In this document: piece by piece, positions 1-9,310 of the stretch | Numbering within the stretch: the stretch's first letter is position 1 | How the letters are laid out: every line of letters begins with the position of its first letter | NCBI GenBank assembly: GCA_934045075.1 | Contig: OW203721.1 | Coordinates: 16,214,678 to 16,278,677, forward strand | Origin: Yponomeuta sedellus | Taxonomy: Eukaryota > Arthropoda > Insecta > Lepidoptera > Yponomeutidae | Length of the DNA stretch: 64,000 bases | Reading direction: 5' to 3' | Made by a program: the position numbers and the translations under genes | The notes under the pieces: generated by a model | The model's input: only the letters and a program-made list of their open reading frames with translations | Told to the model about the DNA's origin: nothing | The model's database searches: none

Positions 1-928
1 GGAGGGAGTATTTATAAATAAGGCTGTTAGTATGTATGTAGAAGTAGTTAAAAGTTAGTTATATAAATAGCATTAAACTTATTAATACTTTAGACTTCTT
101 AGTTAGAATACTTTAGACTTCATCAGAAACTGAGTGACCATCTTATGAGTTAACAAACATATTCATGAACAAATTCAGAAAATGTAAACTCATAAAATTT
201 TCAGGCTAAATTAGCAGGATTGTCTTCAAGGAGGGTCAGGCAAGGAAAATGGCACTGGCAGTAATCGCACAGGACATTTACAAAAGAGAATCCCATGTAG
301 CGCAGAGTTAGCAAAATTAATACCAATAGTAAATTCTTGAGCTTCCTGGTTTGAATCTCAGCATGTACCAATCTGCTGTGGAATGTAATTGATAAAACAC
401 TGACCTTACTACTTCTGGGATCCATTCAGATCTTAGCAATGTCTTTCTAATGTCAACATCTTTAAAAAAGATCTTTGTTTAATATTTGTGAATTTCTTGT
501 AGCACTACCATTTTTGTCAACACTTATGGGAAGTGTTTTATAGCTTGGGATTAGGCCAATCCACAATGGCCATGATTTGAGATAAGTCCATGCTTTCTAT
601 GAGAGGCCTGTGCCTTTCAGTGACATGCTTGTTATGTGCTATATTTGAGTACATTAAAAACCATGCTAGTGTTATGGTGAAAGCCATTGGTAAGGAACAA
701 GAGAGCCTGAAGGGTTTGCATGCCTTGTAGCCAGAAATTGCCAGATTTTGGTGGGCACATGCAGTGATTCAGCCAGTATTCTCTCGCATTTGTGTCCTGC
801 AGTAAGTAGGTCTTATTTATTGTAGTCTGTATATTTTATGTAATTAAAGTACGAAATTCCCTAAATGGAGGGGTTAGGGATAACAGTATTTTTGTAAACT
901 ACCCACCTGTTATTGTGCTGCAGAAAGC
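1..928. other. AT-rich stretch with no supported gene
   Basis: I see no convincing exon here. A 74-codon open frame on the minus strand (201-425) has no recognisable domain and looks like chance. No clear repeat ends were seen. Confidence 0.5.
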
Positions 929-1138
929 TTGTGCAGTGTCCCAGATTTGGTAAATCGCATAGTCTTTGCTTACGCTGTAAGGGAATCCTTGAGGAAGAAA
1001 AACCTTCGTAAACCAACTGGTCATATCATCCCGAACTTCATCGAGGGCAACAAGGTTATGTTGAGCTGGAACAATAATTGGAATAATAATTGTAAAGGTA
1101 CCTACCTAATTGTACACGTCGACGAGCGATATCAATAG
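929..1138 (+). CDS. possible last exon or small ORF, product unknown
   Basis: An open frame of about 69 codons has more balanced codon use than its AT-rich surroundings and ends at a TAG. A CAG that could serve as a splice acceptor (952-954, CCCAG then ATTTGG) lies near its left end, so it could be the terminal exon of a gene whose other exons lie outside the window. The translation is basic in the middle (RKKNLRKP) and rich in W and N towards the end. I recognise no domain. A second frame over the first part also reads as cysteine-rich sequence, so the frame is uncertain. It may equally be a transposon remnant. Confidence 0.2.
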   Translation: MCSVPDLVNRIVFAYAVRESLRKKNLRKPTGHIIPNFIEGNKVMLSWNNNWNNNCKGTYLIVHVDERYQ

Positions 1139-1383
1139 ACTTCACGTTTTATTACTTACCAGGTGGTTTCACGTATATAATTTCTCTTTTTGAAGAGCCG
1201 TATTTTTCTTTTAGAATTACTTCTCCTTCCATTATTTATAAACTAGGTAGGTTTGAGCTTAAACTAAATAGTTATGTGGGTAGGTACACGGAAATCTTTC
1301 CGGAATCCCAACAGTCTAATTTGTGATCCCAACCTGTGATCCCAACACAAAATCAAAATCCCAAATATTTTGACATTTCAAAA

Positions 1384-3150
1384 ATAATGTATCTGTAACA
1401 GTGTTGCCAGACTGGCCTTGTCAAAAGTCACCTGAAATAGGCAAAAAAGTAACCTTTTGGTGCAAAAAGTCACCTCACCAATAAAAAAGGTACTAAAACC
1501 ATTGAATTTTTAAATTCAATGCTAACACATGATTGGGATACATACCTAATACTTGTGAATACTCACATGCCAATTTCAGTATTTTATCCTACCTTTTATC
1601 TATATGTACCTACCTGCACCATAATTATTTTAGAGTTTCTACTGCTCTAGGGTTTTGAAGTCGGTTTACATTTTTTGTTTAAATTTTTTTTCTATAGCTT
1701 TGCTTGTTATCCCGTGCACCTGAAATATGTCATGTCAAACACAAAACTATCCGTCAGTTTCAATACTTACTTGCTTTAACCTGTTAGATTACTAATTTAT
1801 TAACTAAGGCCTTTGCATCTATTCTAGATGATTTCTACAGCATTTGGTGACACTGTCATACACTAGATAGATGGGTAAAGTAACCACTAGACGGTGCAGT
1901 GCCCAAGACAATAGAATATTAGATGTTATCTCGTCCCGGGACCAGGAAAATAAAATATATATATATTACATAAATACTGGATGAAATTAAATAAAAAATA
2001 AATTAATCAATAAATTATACCTTTGTCTTTATAAAATTTAATCGTCATTTAACTTTAGTTTTTAGCATCAATTTTGAAGGCTCAAATGTTATCGCATTGT
2101 TGCATTGCTTCTTTTTGTAGCTATAGGTAAGTGCTGATATTGTGTCAATACCAAGCAGAGTCTTGTGATCGGATTGTATCAGTCTTAGCTAGCTAAAAAC
2201 GTCTTTTCAGTTTATTTACACTTTTTCTTTAACTACTAGCTTGCTTGCCCGTGCACGTGAAATAAGGACATATCATAAATATATCATCCAAAATTGATGT
2301 AAAGGCCATGAAAATACAGAGCATTATTCAATTCAGCCGATTGTTTTAAAATAAGTAAGTATTTAATGTACTATTTTTTTTGGGGTTTACAAAAATTGCG
2401 TAAATATCTATTAAAATTAAATTACATAAATACTAAATGAAATTAAAAAAAATATACCTTTGTCTTCATAATATTTATCCTAATTATGAAGGACCCACGT
2501 AAAATGGGTTTATGTTATATTATTAGTTTATGCTTACCTTGTTATCAAGCTTCTTGATCACAAAATAATATAATATTTTTGAATGCAAAGCAAAGTTTAG
2601 TTTAGCAGAGACCTGACCTGGAGCAAGCAGACCAAAACAAAGAGAGAGAGAGACAGGGAGGAAGTAAGTGAGTGAGTTGAATATTATGAATGAAGGAAGA
2701 AACGAAACAATACTTATACTATTTTTATGGCACTAACCCGCGGACAATTTAAAAACCTACTTAGAGGCCAAAAACTCCACCTATGCCGGGACTCGAACCC
2801 GCGACCTCCGGCTATCCGTGCCAGCGCTCCATCAAACCGAGCCAATGGGTGACTCACCGGCATCAGTGAAATTTTGAACCTCTTCACACTATTCTCTGTA
2901 TTACGTACAGGCAGCGACATCTGGCTGAAGTCGATTGCATCGCTTACAATGCAATGAAACAATGCTGCCTACAAGCAAAAGATATTTGCGTTCCGTTTTA
3001 CAAAATAAGTAAAAAAAAACCTTCACAAAAAAGTAACCAAAAGTAACCTTTTGTGTCCTGTAACCTCAAAGTAACCTGACTTAGTTAAAAATCACCTAAA
3101 AAGTTACAAAAGTAACCAACCTTCTGGCAACGCTGATCTGTAATATTGTG
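1384..3150. repeat. composite old repeat with related inverted ends
   Basis: The two edges carry related sequences in opposite orientation around the core GTTGCCAGA, followed on the inner side by repeated variants of AAAGTAACCTTTTG. Inside, a segment near 1963-2050 recurs in diverged form at 2421-2490, as does a GCTTGCTT..CCCGTGCAC segment. This fits a decayed DNA transposon of about 1.75 kb with internal duplication, into which a SINE (2711-2970) later inserted. The class cannot be decided by eye and no transposase frame is visible. Confidence 0.35.
2711..2970 (-). mobile_element. tRNA-derived SINE (family A), diverged copy
   Basis: Read on the minus strand, it has a tRNA-like A box region, a B box near GGGTTCGAGTCCCGGC, then TTTTTGGCCTCTAAG and an A-rich end. 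The same unit occurs at 15005-15147, 50411-50598 and 54926-55130, and as fold-backs at 55191, 58170 and 62924. It is not a working tRNA gene: the anticodon arm and acceptor pairing are not maintained and the unit continues well past the tRNA part. Confidence 0.75.
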
Positions 3151-3166
3151 CACAGATTAAATAAGG

Positions 3167-3179
3167 ACAATTTTGTCTT
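3167..3179. repeat. target-site duplication of the LINE, left copy
   Basis: ACAATTTTGTCTT, directly next to the poly(A) tail; an identical copy lies at 8393-8405 beyond the 5' end of the element. Confidence 0.85.
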
Positions 3180-3334
3180 TTTTTTTTTTTTTTTAATAAA
3201 GGGTTTTACGGCCCTGGATCCGTGTCCTTTTGAGCCTTGAGTATTGTATTAGTTTTTTATAGTATTAGTTTTCAGATAAGAGCACTTATCACTTCCGTAT
3301 CACTTCACTATAATGTTCAGTTTTTCCAGTCACT

Positions 3335-6300
3335 TTAAATTTTTATTCCACTGTTCATAATGAATTTATATAAGGGGGCGAAAAAGGTAGGATTGCTAAG
3401 TAGATTTGGAAGAAGAGTTGGTGTAGGGACACCCGTTTCGCAGCTGATTGTGTCAAGTTCCGTGATAAGTATTAATCTGTGCAATTTAAATTCTTGACAG
3501 TTGAGCACGAGATGGTTTAGGTCGGCGTTTTCAGTTCCACAGTAAATGCAGTTCGAATCTTGGGCTAGGCTGAGTCTATAAAGGTGAGCTTGGGTTTGGC
3601 AGTGGCCGAATCTCATTCTGTTTAGGGTGGTTATGTATTTCCGGCAGTTTATGTCTTTTTTCCGATGGTACCAAGGTTGGGCGGGCGGGCTTCCTTGGAT
3701 GTCTCTATACCAGCTTCCTTTCTCTTTACTGATCTCATTCCAGTAGTTGCACCATATTGCTTTCAGATTCTCATTCAGATGAACATGGAGATCAGTAAAT
3801 GGCAATTTGAGGTCTGTAGAGTGATCCTCGTCAGGATCCAGATTTGCAGCTCGATCGACGACTTCATTTCCAGTGATACCCCGGTGAGCAGGTACCCACA
3901 TTAACTTAACTACCTTACCACTAACTAACAAACTATTTAACAAATTCTTTATATTATAGATGAGATAATTTACATTATAACGAAGGCAGTTACCTTCTAA
4001 AGCTAATAATACACTGAGTGAGTCAGTAAATATAATTATATTACAAGTATCAATATTTTGAACGTAAATTAAAGCTTGATGGATAGCATAAGCTTCGGCG
4101 GTAAAAATGCTACATCTAGTGTCAATTTTAAAACATTTAGTTTTCTTTAACTGAGGGTCAAAAAATGCTGAGTTTACCCTATCAACTGTTTTAGAGCCAT
4201 CAGTATAGATGGAATACAGATGATTATTTTCCAGGAAAGCAAGTAAATCTTGTTGGTTCGTAATGCATGGTTTATGTACAAAATTATTTTTCAATAGAAT
4301 ATCGAGATCCATCCTATAGAGGGGCCACAAATTATCCTGATGCAAATTTTTTGTTAAATCATTCAAATGTAAAACTATTCTTAATAAGGTTGGTATGTTA
4401 CCATTTAATATCTGATTAAAATTTGCATAAGGAGCCACTGAATTGCCCAATTCAGTGGCATGCATTGGTAAAATGTGATCTAAGACAACTCTATTATTTT
4501 TAGTTAACATTTTCAAACAGAACCTTTCAGCTAGCTGTAGACGTCTAAGATGTAAAGGGGGAATGCAAGCCTCACATTGCATTGCATTAATTGGAGTAGA
4601 GCACATAGCCCCTGTAATAATTCTCAAAGCTTTATTCTGAATAACTTCTAATTTCTTCAGCAAAGCAAGGCTTGCCCCCATATAAGCAATTGAGCTATAA
4701 TCGAAATGGCTGCGCATAATGCTCTTATATAACATAGATAATATTTTTGGGTCAGACCCCCAATGTACTCCTGCCAGAGACCGAAGTATATTAAGGGCTT
4801 TGGAGGCGTTTTTGATGATATAATTTATGTGAGATTCAAATGTTAGCCTATGATCCAGCAATATACCAAGAAACTTCTTTTCTTTCAACCAAGGTATAGG
4901 GAGATTATTGTATTCTACCAAACTATTACAAGGAGAAAGCCTTTTGGAGAAAAGCATAGCTCCACTCTTTAATGGATTTATAACCAATTTGAGCTTATTA
5001 AAATAATAATTATGCACTTGAGAGAGGGCTAAATTTAAATTATTTACAGCTATATTTACATCCTTATGTACAGAGTATATTAACAAATCATCTGCATACT
5101 GCAGGAATTGAACTCCAGTCTGGGTCAGATATTTATTTATCTGAGATGTATAAATATTGTACAATAAAGGGGATATGGTTGCTCCTTGCATAGTACCTTT
5201 AAAAACTTGTCCTGGTCCGTGTAGTATGTTGTTAAATTTAACATACATAGTCCTATCATAAAGAAAATGAAATATCCATTTACAGACATGTCCTGGCATA
5301 CCAATCTCTGATAAAATTCCTGCCAATACAGATGGATCAACATTATCAAAAGCTCCCTGTACATCAAGAAATGCACATACGGTGGCTGATTGGCTGTGAA
5401 AGGAATTCCTGATGTCAGAGATGAGTGAAGTAAAGCTCTCTGTAGCACTACGACCCTTCCTGAAGCCGAATTGCTGCTCTGGTAAGATTTTATTCTGCTC
5501 TACGTAATGGTCTAATCTGGTTTTAAGCATAAACTCAAACAATTTACCTACACATGAGGATAAAGAAATTGGTCTATATGAATTAAAGTCATCACTAGAC
5601 TTGTCTGGTTTCAATATAGGAATAACGCATTGTGTTTTCCAAGCTTCAGGAATGGACTGAGTCATCCACAATACATTGTACATTTCCAATAACGATTTTT
5701 GGGCATCAACATGCATGTTCCTAATAAGCTTGTAAGGAATGTCATCTAATCCTGGGGTTGTATCTTTTCTATATTTGATAGCAAATGTGAATTCTGCAAA
5801 GGAAAATGGTTCTGAAAGATGAGCACAATTACTATTCCCTGTGTTATTAAAGATTTCATTTAATGAGTTTATGTCTATGTTTTTTTCAGGAGGAGACGGT
5901 GGAGCATATTTATCAATGAAGGCTGGAATCCATTCGTCGTTTTTGGGCATTTTGGGTAATGTTACACGTTTGAATCTTTTGATGTAATTCCAAATAGTGC
6001 TTATAGGTGTATACCTGTTAAAAGATTCAACTAATTTAGTCCATCCGTATTTCTTCTTTTCTTTTAATAATCTTTTTTTAAAAGCATTTAATTTTTTATA
6101 TTCAATGTAACTCGACATATTACCATTACTTCTATACATATTTAGAGCTTCTTTACTTTTATTAACAGCATCTGAGCATTCATTGTCCCACCAAGGAACA
6201 GGCTTTTTAATGACAATGCTATTAGTTTTCCTTAGCTTTGGAATAGTGACATCTTTAATCTGATTAAGTTCTTCGCAAAAATCATTGTAAGTTTTGACTG

Positions 6301-7096
6301 GGTTACTACTGTCTATATTAAATTGCCCTAATATTCTCTCTGTTTCAGATGCATAAGCCTGCCAATCTGCTTTATTATAAAGATATCGATCAGCGGAATT
6401 ACCAATATCGTATTTATGAATTGTGGTGTGAATTGTTATAACTGTTGGAAAATGATAGCTGCCCATCGCATCATCATGAACTGTCCACTCGCAAAGAGGA
6501 GCAACAGAAGGACTGACAGAAGAAATATCAATTGCAGAAGGCATTTTAGAAGGACTACCTACAGTGGTAGGAAAACCAGTGTTTAATATACATAGATCAT
6601 ACTCATCGAGTGTGTTATAGATCTCATTACCGCGAGAGTTAGACCTCAAACACCCAAAAGCGACGTGATGGGCGTTGAGATCGCCCGAAAAAAGCATTGG
6701 TTTCGGTAACATATTCAAAATCTGTTTGAGTCTTCTGCACTGAAATCTACGGTTATCATTAGGAGGCGGTATATAACTACAGAGAATTGATAAATTACCA
6801 GCATTGGTTTGTAAGATTATTGCAGCAGAATGCATAAAATTGTAAAAAGGAACAGAGACAGTAGAGAATTTCAAATTGGATTTAACTAAAATTGCTACAC
6901 CTCCTCGTCCATCTTTCCCGTCTTGTCGAATTATATTGTAATTAGGAATATTAAAAGTGCTATTGTTCCTAAGCCAAGTCTCATTTAAAAGACAAACGTC
7001 TACATCATTATTTAATAAAAATGAAATTAATAATGGCTTCTTGTTAATAACTCCTTCTACATTAAACTGTACTATTGTAATAAATGATTTATCCAT
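3335..7096 (-). CDS. LINE ORF2: endonuclease, reverse transcriptase, RNase H
   Basis: A 1253-residue uninterrupted protein. Residues 1 to about 230 form an exonuclease-endonuclease-phosphatase fold: QFNVEGV, LLNETWL, GDLNAHH near residue 137, and a late SYH motif; it nicks the target for priming. The reverse transcriptase spans about 430-720, with FGFRKGRSA, FLDVQGAFD and the catalytic YADD near residue 667. An RNase H domain follows: YTDGSK near 963, a TAEAYA glutamate, FTDS and AHRGITGNEVVDRAA near 1073, so all acidic catalytic positions are present. A CxxC-H-C knuckle (CIYCG..H..C) sits near 1182. Its start overlaps the ORF1 stop in the octamer ATGGATAA, which suggests translation by termination-reinitiation. 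Confidence 0.93.
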   Translation of the reverse strand: MDKSFITIVQFNVEGVINKKPLLISFLLNNDVDVCLLNETWLRNNSTFNIPNYNIIRQDGKDGRGGVAILVKSNLKFSTVSVPFYNFMHSAAIILQTNAGNLSILCSYIPPPNDNRRFQCRRLKQILNMLPKPMLFSGDLNAHHVAFGCLRSNSRGNEIYNTLDEYDLCILNTGFPTTVGSPSKMPSAIDISSVSPSVAPLCEWTVHDDAMGSYHFPTVITIHTTIHKYDIGNSADRYLYNKADWQAYASETERILGQFNIDSSNPVKTYNDFCEELNQIKDVTIPKLRKTNSIVIKKPVPWWDNECSDAVNKSKEALNMYRSNGNMSSYIEYKKLNAFKKRLLKEKKKYGWTKLVESFNRYTPISTIWNYIKRFKRVTLPKMPKNDEWIPAFIDKYAPPSPPEKNIDINSLNEIFNNTGNSNCAHLSEPFSFAEFTFAIKYRKDTTPGLDDIPYKLIRNMHVDAQKSLLEMYNVLWMTQSIPEAWKTQCVIPILKPDKSSDDFNSYRPISLSSCVGKLFEFMLKTRLDHYVEQNKILPEQQFGFRKGRSATESFTSLISDIRNSFHSQSATVCAFLDVQGAFDNVDPSVLAGILSEIGMPGHVCKWIFHFLYDRTMYVKFNNILHGPGQVFKGTMQGATISPLLYNIYTSQINKYLTQTGVQFLQYADDLLIYSVHKDVNIAVNNLNLALSQVHNYYFNKLKLVINPLKSGAMLFSKRLSPCNSLVEYNNLPIPWLKEKKFLGILLDHRLTFESHINYIIKNASKALNILRSLAGVHWGSDPKILSMLYKSIMRSHFDYSSIAYMGASLALLKKLEVIQNKALRIITGAMCSTPINAMQCEACIPPLHLRRLQLAERFCLKMLTKNNRVVLDHILPMHATELGNSVAPYANFNQILNGNIPTLLRIVLHLNDLTKNLHQDNLWPLYRMDLDILLKNNFVHKPCITNQQDLLAFLENNHLYSIYTDGSKTVDRVNSAFFDPQLKKTKCFKIDTRCSIFTAEAYAIHQALIYVQNIDTCNIIIFTDSLSVLLALEGNCLRYNVNYLIYNIKNLLNSLLVSGKVVKLMWVPAHRGITGNEVVDRAANLDPDEDHSTDLKLPFTDLHVHLNENLKAIWCNYWNEISKEKGSWYRDIQGSPPAQPWYHRKKDINCRKYITTLNRMRFGHCQTQAHLYRLSLAQDSNCIYCGTENADLNHLVLNCQEFKLHRLILITELDTISCETGVPTPTLLPNLLSNPTFFAPLYKFIMNSGIKI

Positions 7097-8255
7097 TATT
7101 CTGTAGTGATTTAATCAACACTTCCTGCACAATGGAAGCATTGATTTTGGGCAAATTACCATTCGCCAATGTTACCAAAGCTCCTACCAAACCATTTAAG
7201 ATGAAGTCGCTCTTGACTATTTCTTTGACTAAATTTGAATTTGAGATCACAAGTTGTGGAGGTTCTGTTACTATGGGTTTTGTGGGAGCCTTAGCAATCA
7301 TTGGCGAAGGCTTGGCTTTCAGTGGAGGGAAGTTCGAGTTGTAGTTTTTGACAATATTGTCTTGTTTTTTGGCTGAAGCAGCAATTTTTGCATAGTTAGT
7401 CCTATTAACATGTTCTTCTAACTTGTTTTTTTTAACTGGACAGTCTCTGGAAATTGCCAAGTGAGGCCCTTGGCAGTTGATACATTTCAATTCATCCTCT
7501 TTGTCGCATTTTGTGAAGTGGTGCTCACCAGAGCAGATAGAGCACTTCTGCAGTCCTTTACAGAACTTCGCTCCATGGTTAAATCTGAAGCACTTAAAGC
7601 ACTGCAGAAGTGGTGCTCTGTACTCATTGACCTTAAATCTATACAGATCTAGGTATACATACTCCGGTAGTGTCTGTGACAAGAAAGTCACAGACACTGA
7701 ACTGTACGGAACAATTTCTCCGTTGACCTTGCGGGTAAAGCGCCTTACGCCTACAATTTCAAATTCTGCTGCAAGTTTCTTAAACAGTTCTTCATTCGTG
7801 ATACTTGTTGGAACGAAGCGAAGGACCCCAATAGTCTCTACAGACCTCGCGGGAATATAGGCTCTAAAGCCCTGTTTCTTCAGCAGTTCGTCATTCGTCA
7901 GGAAGTTGTTCGCATTGGAAGCTTGTCCAAAGCACACACCAATTTTATTAGCATTGATGCGCTTGATGCCCACCACGCCCTTGACGTCATTTTTGAAGAT
8001 CGTGTTTAGCTGGTCAGGGTTTTTATTACCAATTCTGCCATTTTCGGATTCAACAAAGACAATGAATTCATCGCTCACCAAATTTTCCGCGTACAGCCGC
8101 CTGTAACCTGGTTTCAGATATGGCTTGAATCCATCATCCTGCTGCTGCTCGCCGTGATGTTCGCGTCCATGGTCCTCAGTTCGCCCCCTCTTTAATTTGG
8201 GAGGAGGTTCATCCTCGGAAGGCCCAGGGGGCTTTGCCCCCGGGCGATCTTTCAT
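7089..8255 (-). CDS. LINE ORF1: gag-like RNA-binding protein with zinc knuckles
   Basis: A 388-residue protein upstream of the ORF2 polymerase. The first 60 residues are charged and proline-rich. Residues of about 70-210 have the pattern of the RRM-like/PRE domain of I and Jockey ORF1 proteins. Three CCHC-type knuckles follow: CFKCFRFNHGAKFC, CSICSGEHHFTKC and CINCQGPHLAISRDC. The C-terminus is lysine-rich and then hydrophobic. In this group ORF1 coats the element RNA to form the particle that is reverse transcribed. The frame is unbroken, and the stop overlaps the ORF2 start codon. Confidence 0.9.
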   Translation of the reverse strand: MKDRPGAKPPGPSEDEPPPKLKRGRTEDHGREHHGEQQQDDGFKPYLKPGYRRLYAENLVSDEFIVFVESENGRIGNKNPDQLNTIFKNDVKGVVGIKRINANKIGVCFGQASNANNFLTNDELLKKQGFRAYIPARSVETIGVLRFVPTSITNEELFKKLAAEFEIVGVRRFTRKVNGEIVPYSSVSVTFLSQTLPEYVYLDLYRFKVNEYRAPLLQCFKCFRFNHGAKFCKGLQKCSICSGEHHFTKCDKEDELKCINCQGPHLAISRDCPVKKNKLEEHVNRTNYAKIAASAKKQDNIVKNYNSNFPPLKAKPSPMIAKAPTKPIVTEPPQLVISNSNLVKEIVKSDFILNGLVGALVTLANGNLPKINASIVQEVLIKSLQNNG

Positions 8256-8392
8256 CTCGCCGAACCTAACAACGATGTTTTAAATACTTTTAGCGTAAGT
8301 TTATCGAGTTTTAACAATTTTCAGAAATATTTTTGAAAAATTTTCAAAAAACGCGCCTATCCTCTTCAAAAGCCCGCCAAAAAAAAAAAAAC

Positions 8393-8405
8393 ACAATTTT
8401 GTCTT
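8393..8405. repeat. target-site duplication of the LINE, right copy
   Basis: ACAATTTTGTCTT, identical to 3167-3179, at the 5' boundary of the LINE next to a 12-13-bp A run on the + strand. Confidence 0.85.
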
Positions 8406-8937
8406 GTGTGTGACCACAGACTAAAAAAATTGTGTGACTCAGACCACTCAGACAGATTTCTCTGAGTCACCAACCGACTTAAATTCATTAGTTTGATGTT
8501 CGAGCCTTCATGAAAACGCGGCTAGGGGAGCCCTCATTTTATCTGAGTTCTCAGATTCAATCCGATAACTGAGCCGTATAAATCTCAGTAAAAAACTAAT
8601 TCAGAACAAGAAATACAAAATGATGCACATGAAATGACTCACACAGATTAAGATACTCAAGTGACAGTTGACAGCTGCAGTGAATAACCTGTTTTGTTGT
8701 TTGAATCTGGTTTGGTTTGTTTATTTGAAGGTTTTTATTGGGTTTTCCGCGTATTAACTTTTGTTCCTTCATTGCAAAACTTATATGTATTGTAGAGGAA
8801 TACGAATACGCTTTTGAATATTGAAGATGCCCTGCACAGTGTGAGTAAAAGCTCCGAATGGTAGGAAATCTTGGTGTAACGTCATGCTTTATCTTTTGCT
8901 CGCGTCCTCGCTATGAGTGGAGACGATTGCTAACGTA
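8406..8937 (+). promoter_or_regulatory. 5' flank and leader region of the PGRP gene
   Basis: About 530 bp between the LINE and the PGRP start codon, with no ORF of note. A six-codon upstream ORF (8913-8933) lies just before the main ATG. GGGTTTTCCGC near 8740 is only loosely like a kappaB site. Promoter position and transcription start cannot be fixed from sequence. Confidence 0.35.
8913..8933 (+). promoter_or_regulatory. six-codon upstream ORF before the PGRP ATG
   Basis: ATGAGTGGAGACGATTGCTAA encodes MSGDDC and stops 4 nt before the ATG at 8938. If it lies in the mature leader it would tend to lower initiation at the main start. Whether it is transcribed depends on the unknown transcription start. 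Confidence 0.3.
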
Positions 8938-9310
8938 ATGACGGACCTGGGGAAAGAGCAGCAATGCTCTGATCAGCCGAACATGACTGTAGTAGACAGA
9001 CAAGCCAACAGCGACCATCGAACGTTCGAAGACGACTCATGTGACGTCGAAGGCAAAAGCGGAAGTAAGACAGTCACATTATCAAAACTCGCGGACGCAT
9101 TGCAGTCGGCCAACCCCGTAATCAGTAATGTTGCAGTGAGTAACTCTGAAAATGTACACCTTGGCAACAACACATATTTTAATGGTCCTGTTGTTATAAA
9201 GCAGATAATCCAATCAAATACAGGTTTGGAAAATGTTGCGTATACCAAAACAGAGAATGAAGACTTGAGCAACAACATTCAACCTTCTACTCCACCAAAA
9301 TGTGATATAC
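8938..9310 (+). CDS. PGRP exon 1: cytosolic RHIM-like region
   Basis: Residues 1-124 plus one base, donor GTGAGT. The first in-frame ATG is at 8938. It is acidic and polar, with the RHIM-like stretch at about 70-90. There is no signal peptide, so the N-terminus is cytosolic. Confidence 0.8.

Larger units (their letters stand above)
3180..8392 (-). mobile_element. full-length LINE of the I/Jockey group with RNase H
   Basis: A 5.2-kb non-LTR retrotransposon on the minus strand. It ends in a poly(A) tail (T run at about 3180-3194) and is flanked by a 13-bp direct repeat ACAATTTTGTCTT at 3167-3179 and 8393-8405, the expected target-site duplication. It holds two intact overlapping ORFs: a nucleic-acid-binding ORF1 (7089-8255) and ORF2 with endonuclease, reverse transcriptase and RNase H (3335-7096). 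The full length, intact frames and exact target duplication point to a recent, possibly still competent insertion. RNase H places it with I-type elements rather than classic Jockey, but the clade assignment is tentative. Confidence 0.92.

Noticed and set aside
3665..3904. Open frame on the + strand opposite the LINE ORF2
   Set aside because: Shadow of the clearly coding minus-strand RNase H/C-terminal region.
7084..8106. Several + strand open frames over the LINE ORF1
   Set aside because: Antisense shadows; the minus strand carries the zinc knuckles and a full frame.
8739..8750. kappaB-like site GGGTTTTCCGC upstream of the PGRP gene
   Set aside because: Does not fit the Relish/kappaB consensus at the fourth base; chance match likely in AT-rich DNA.
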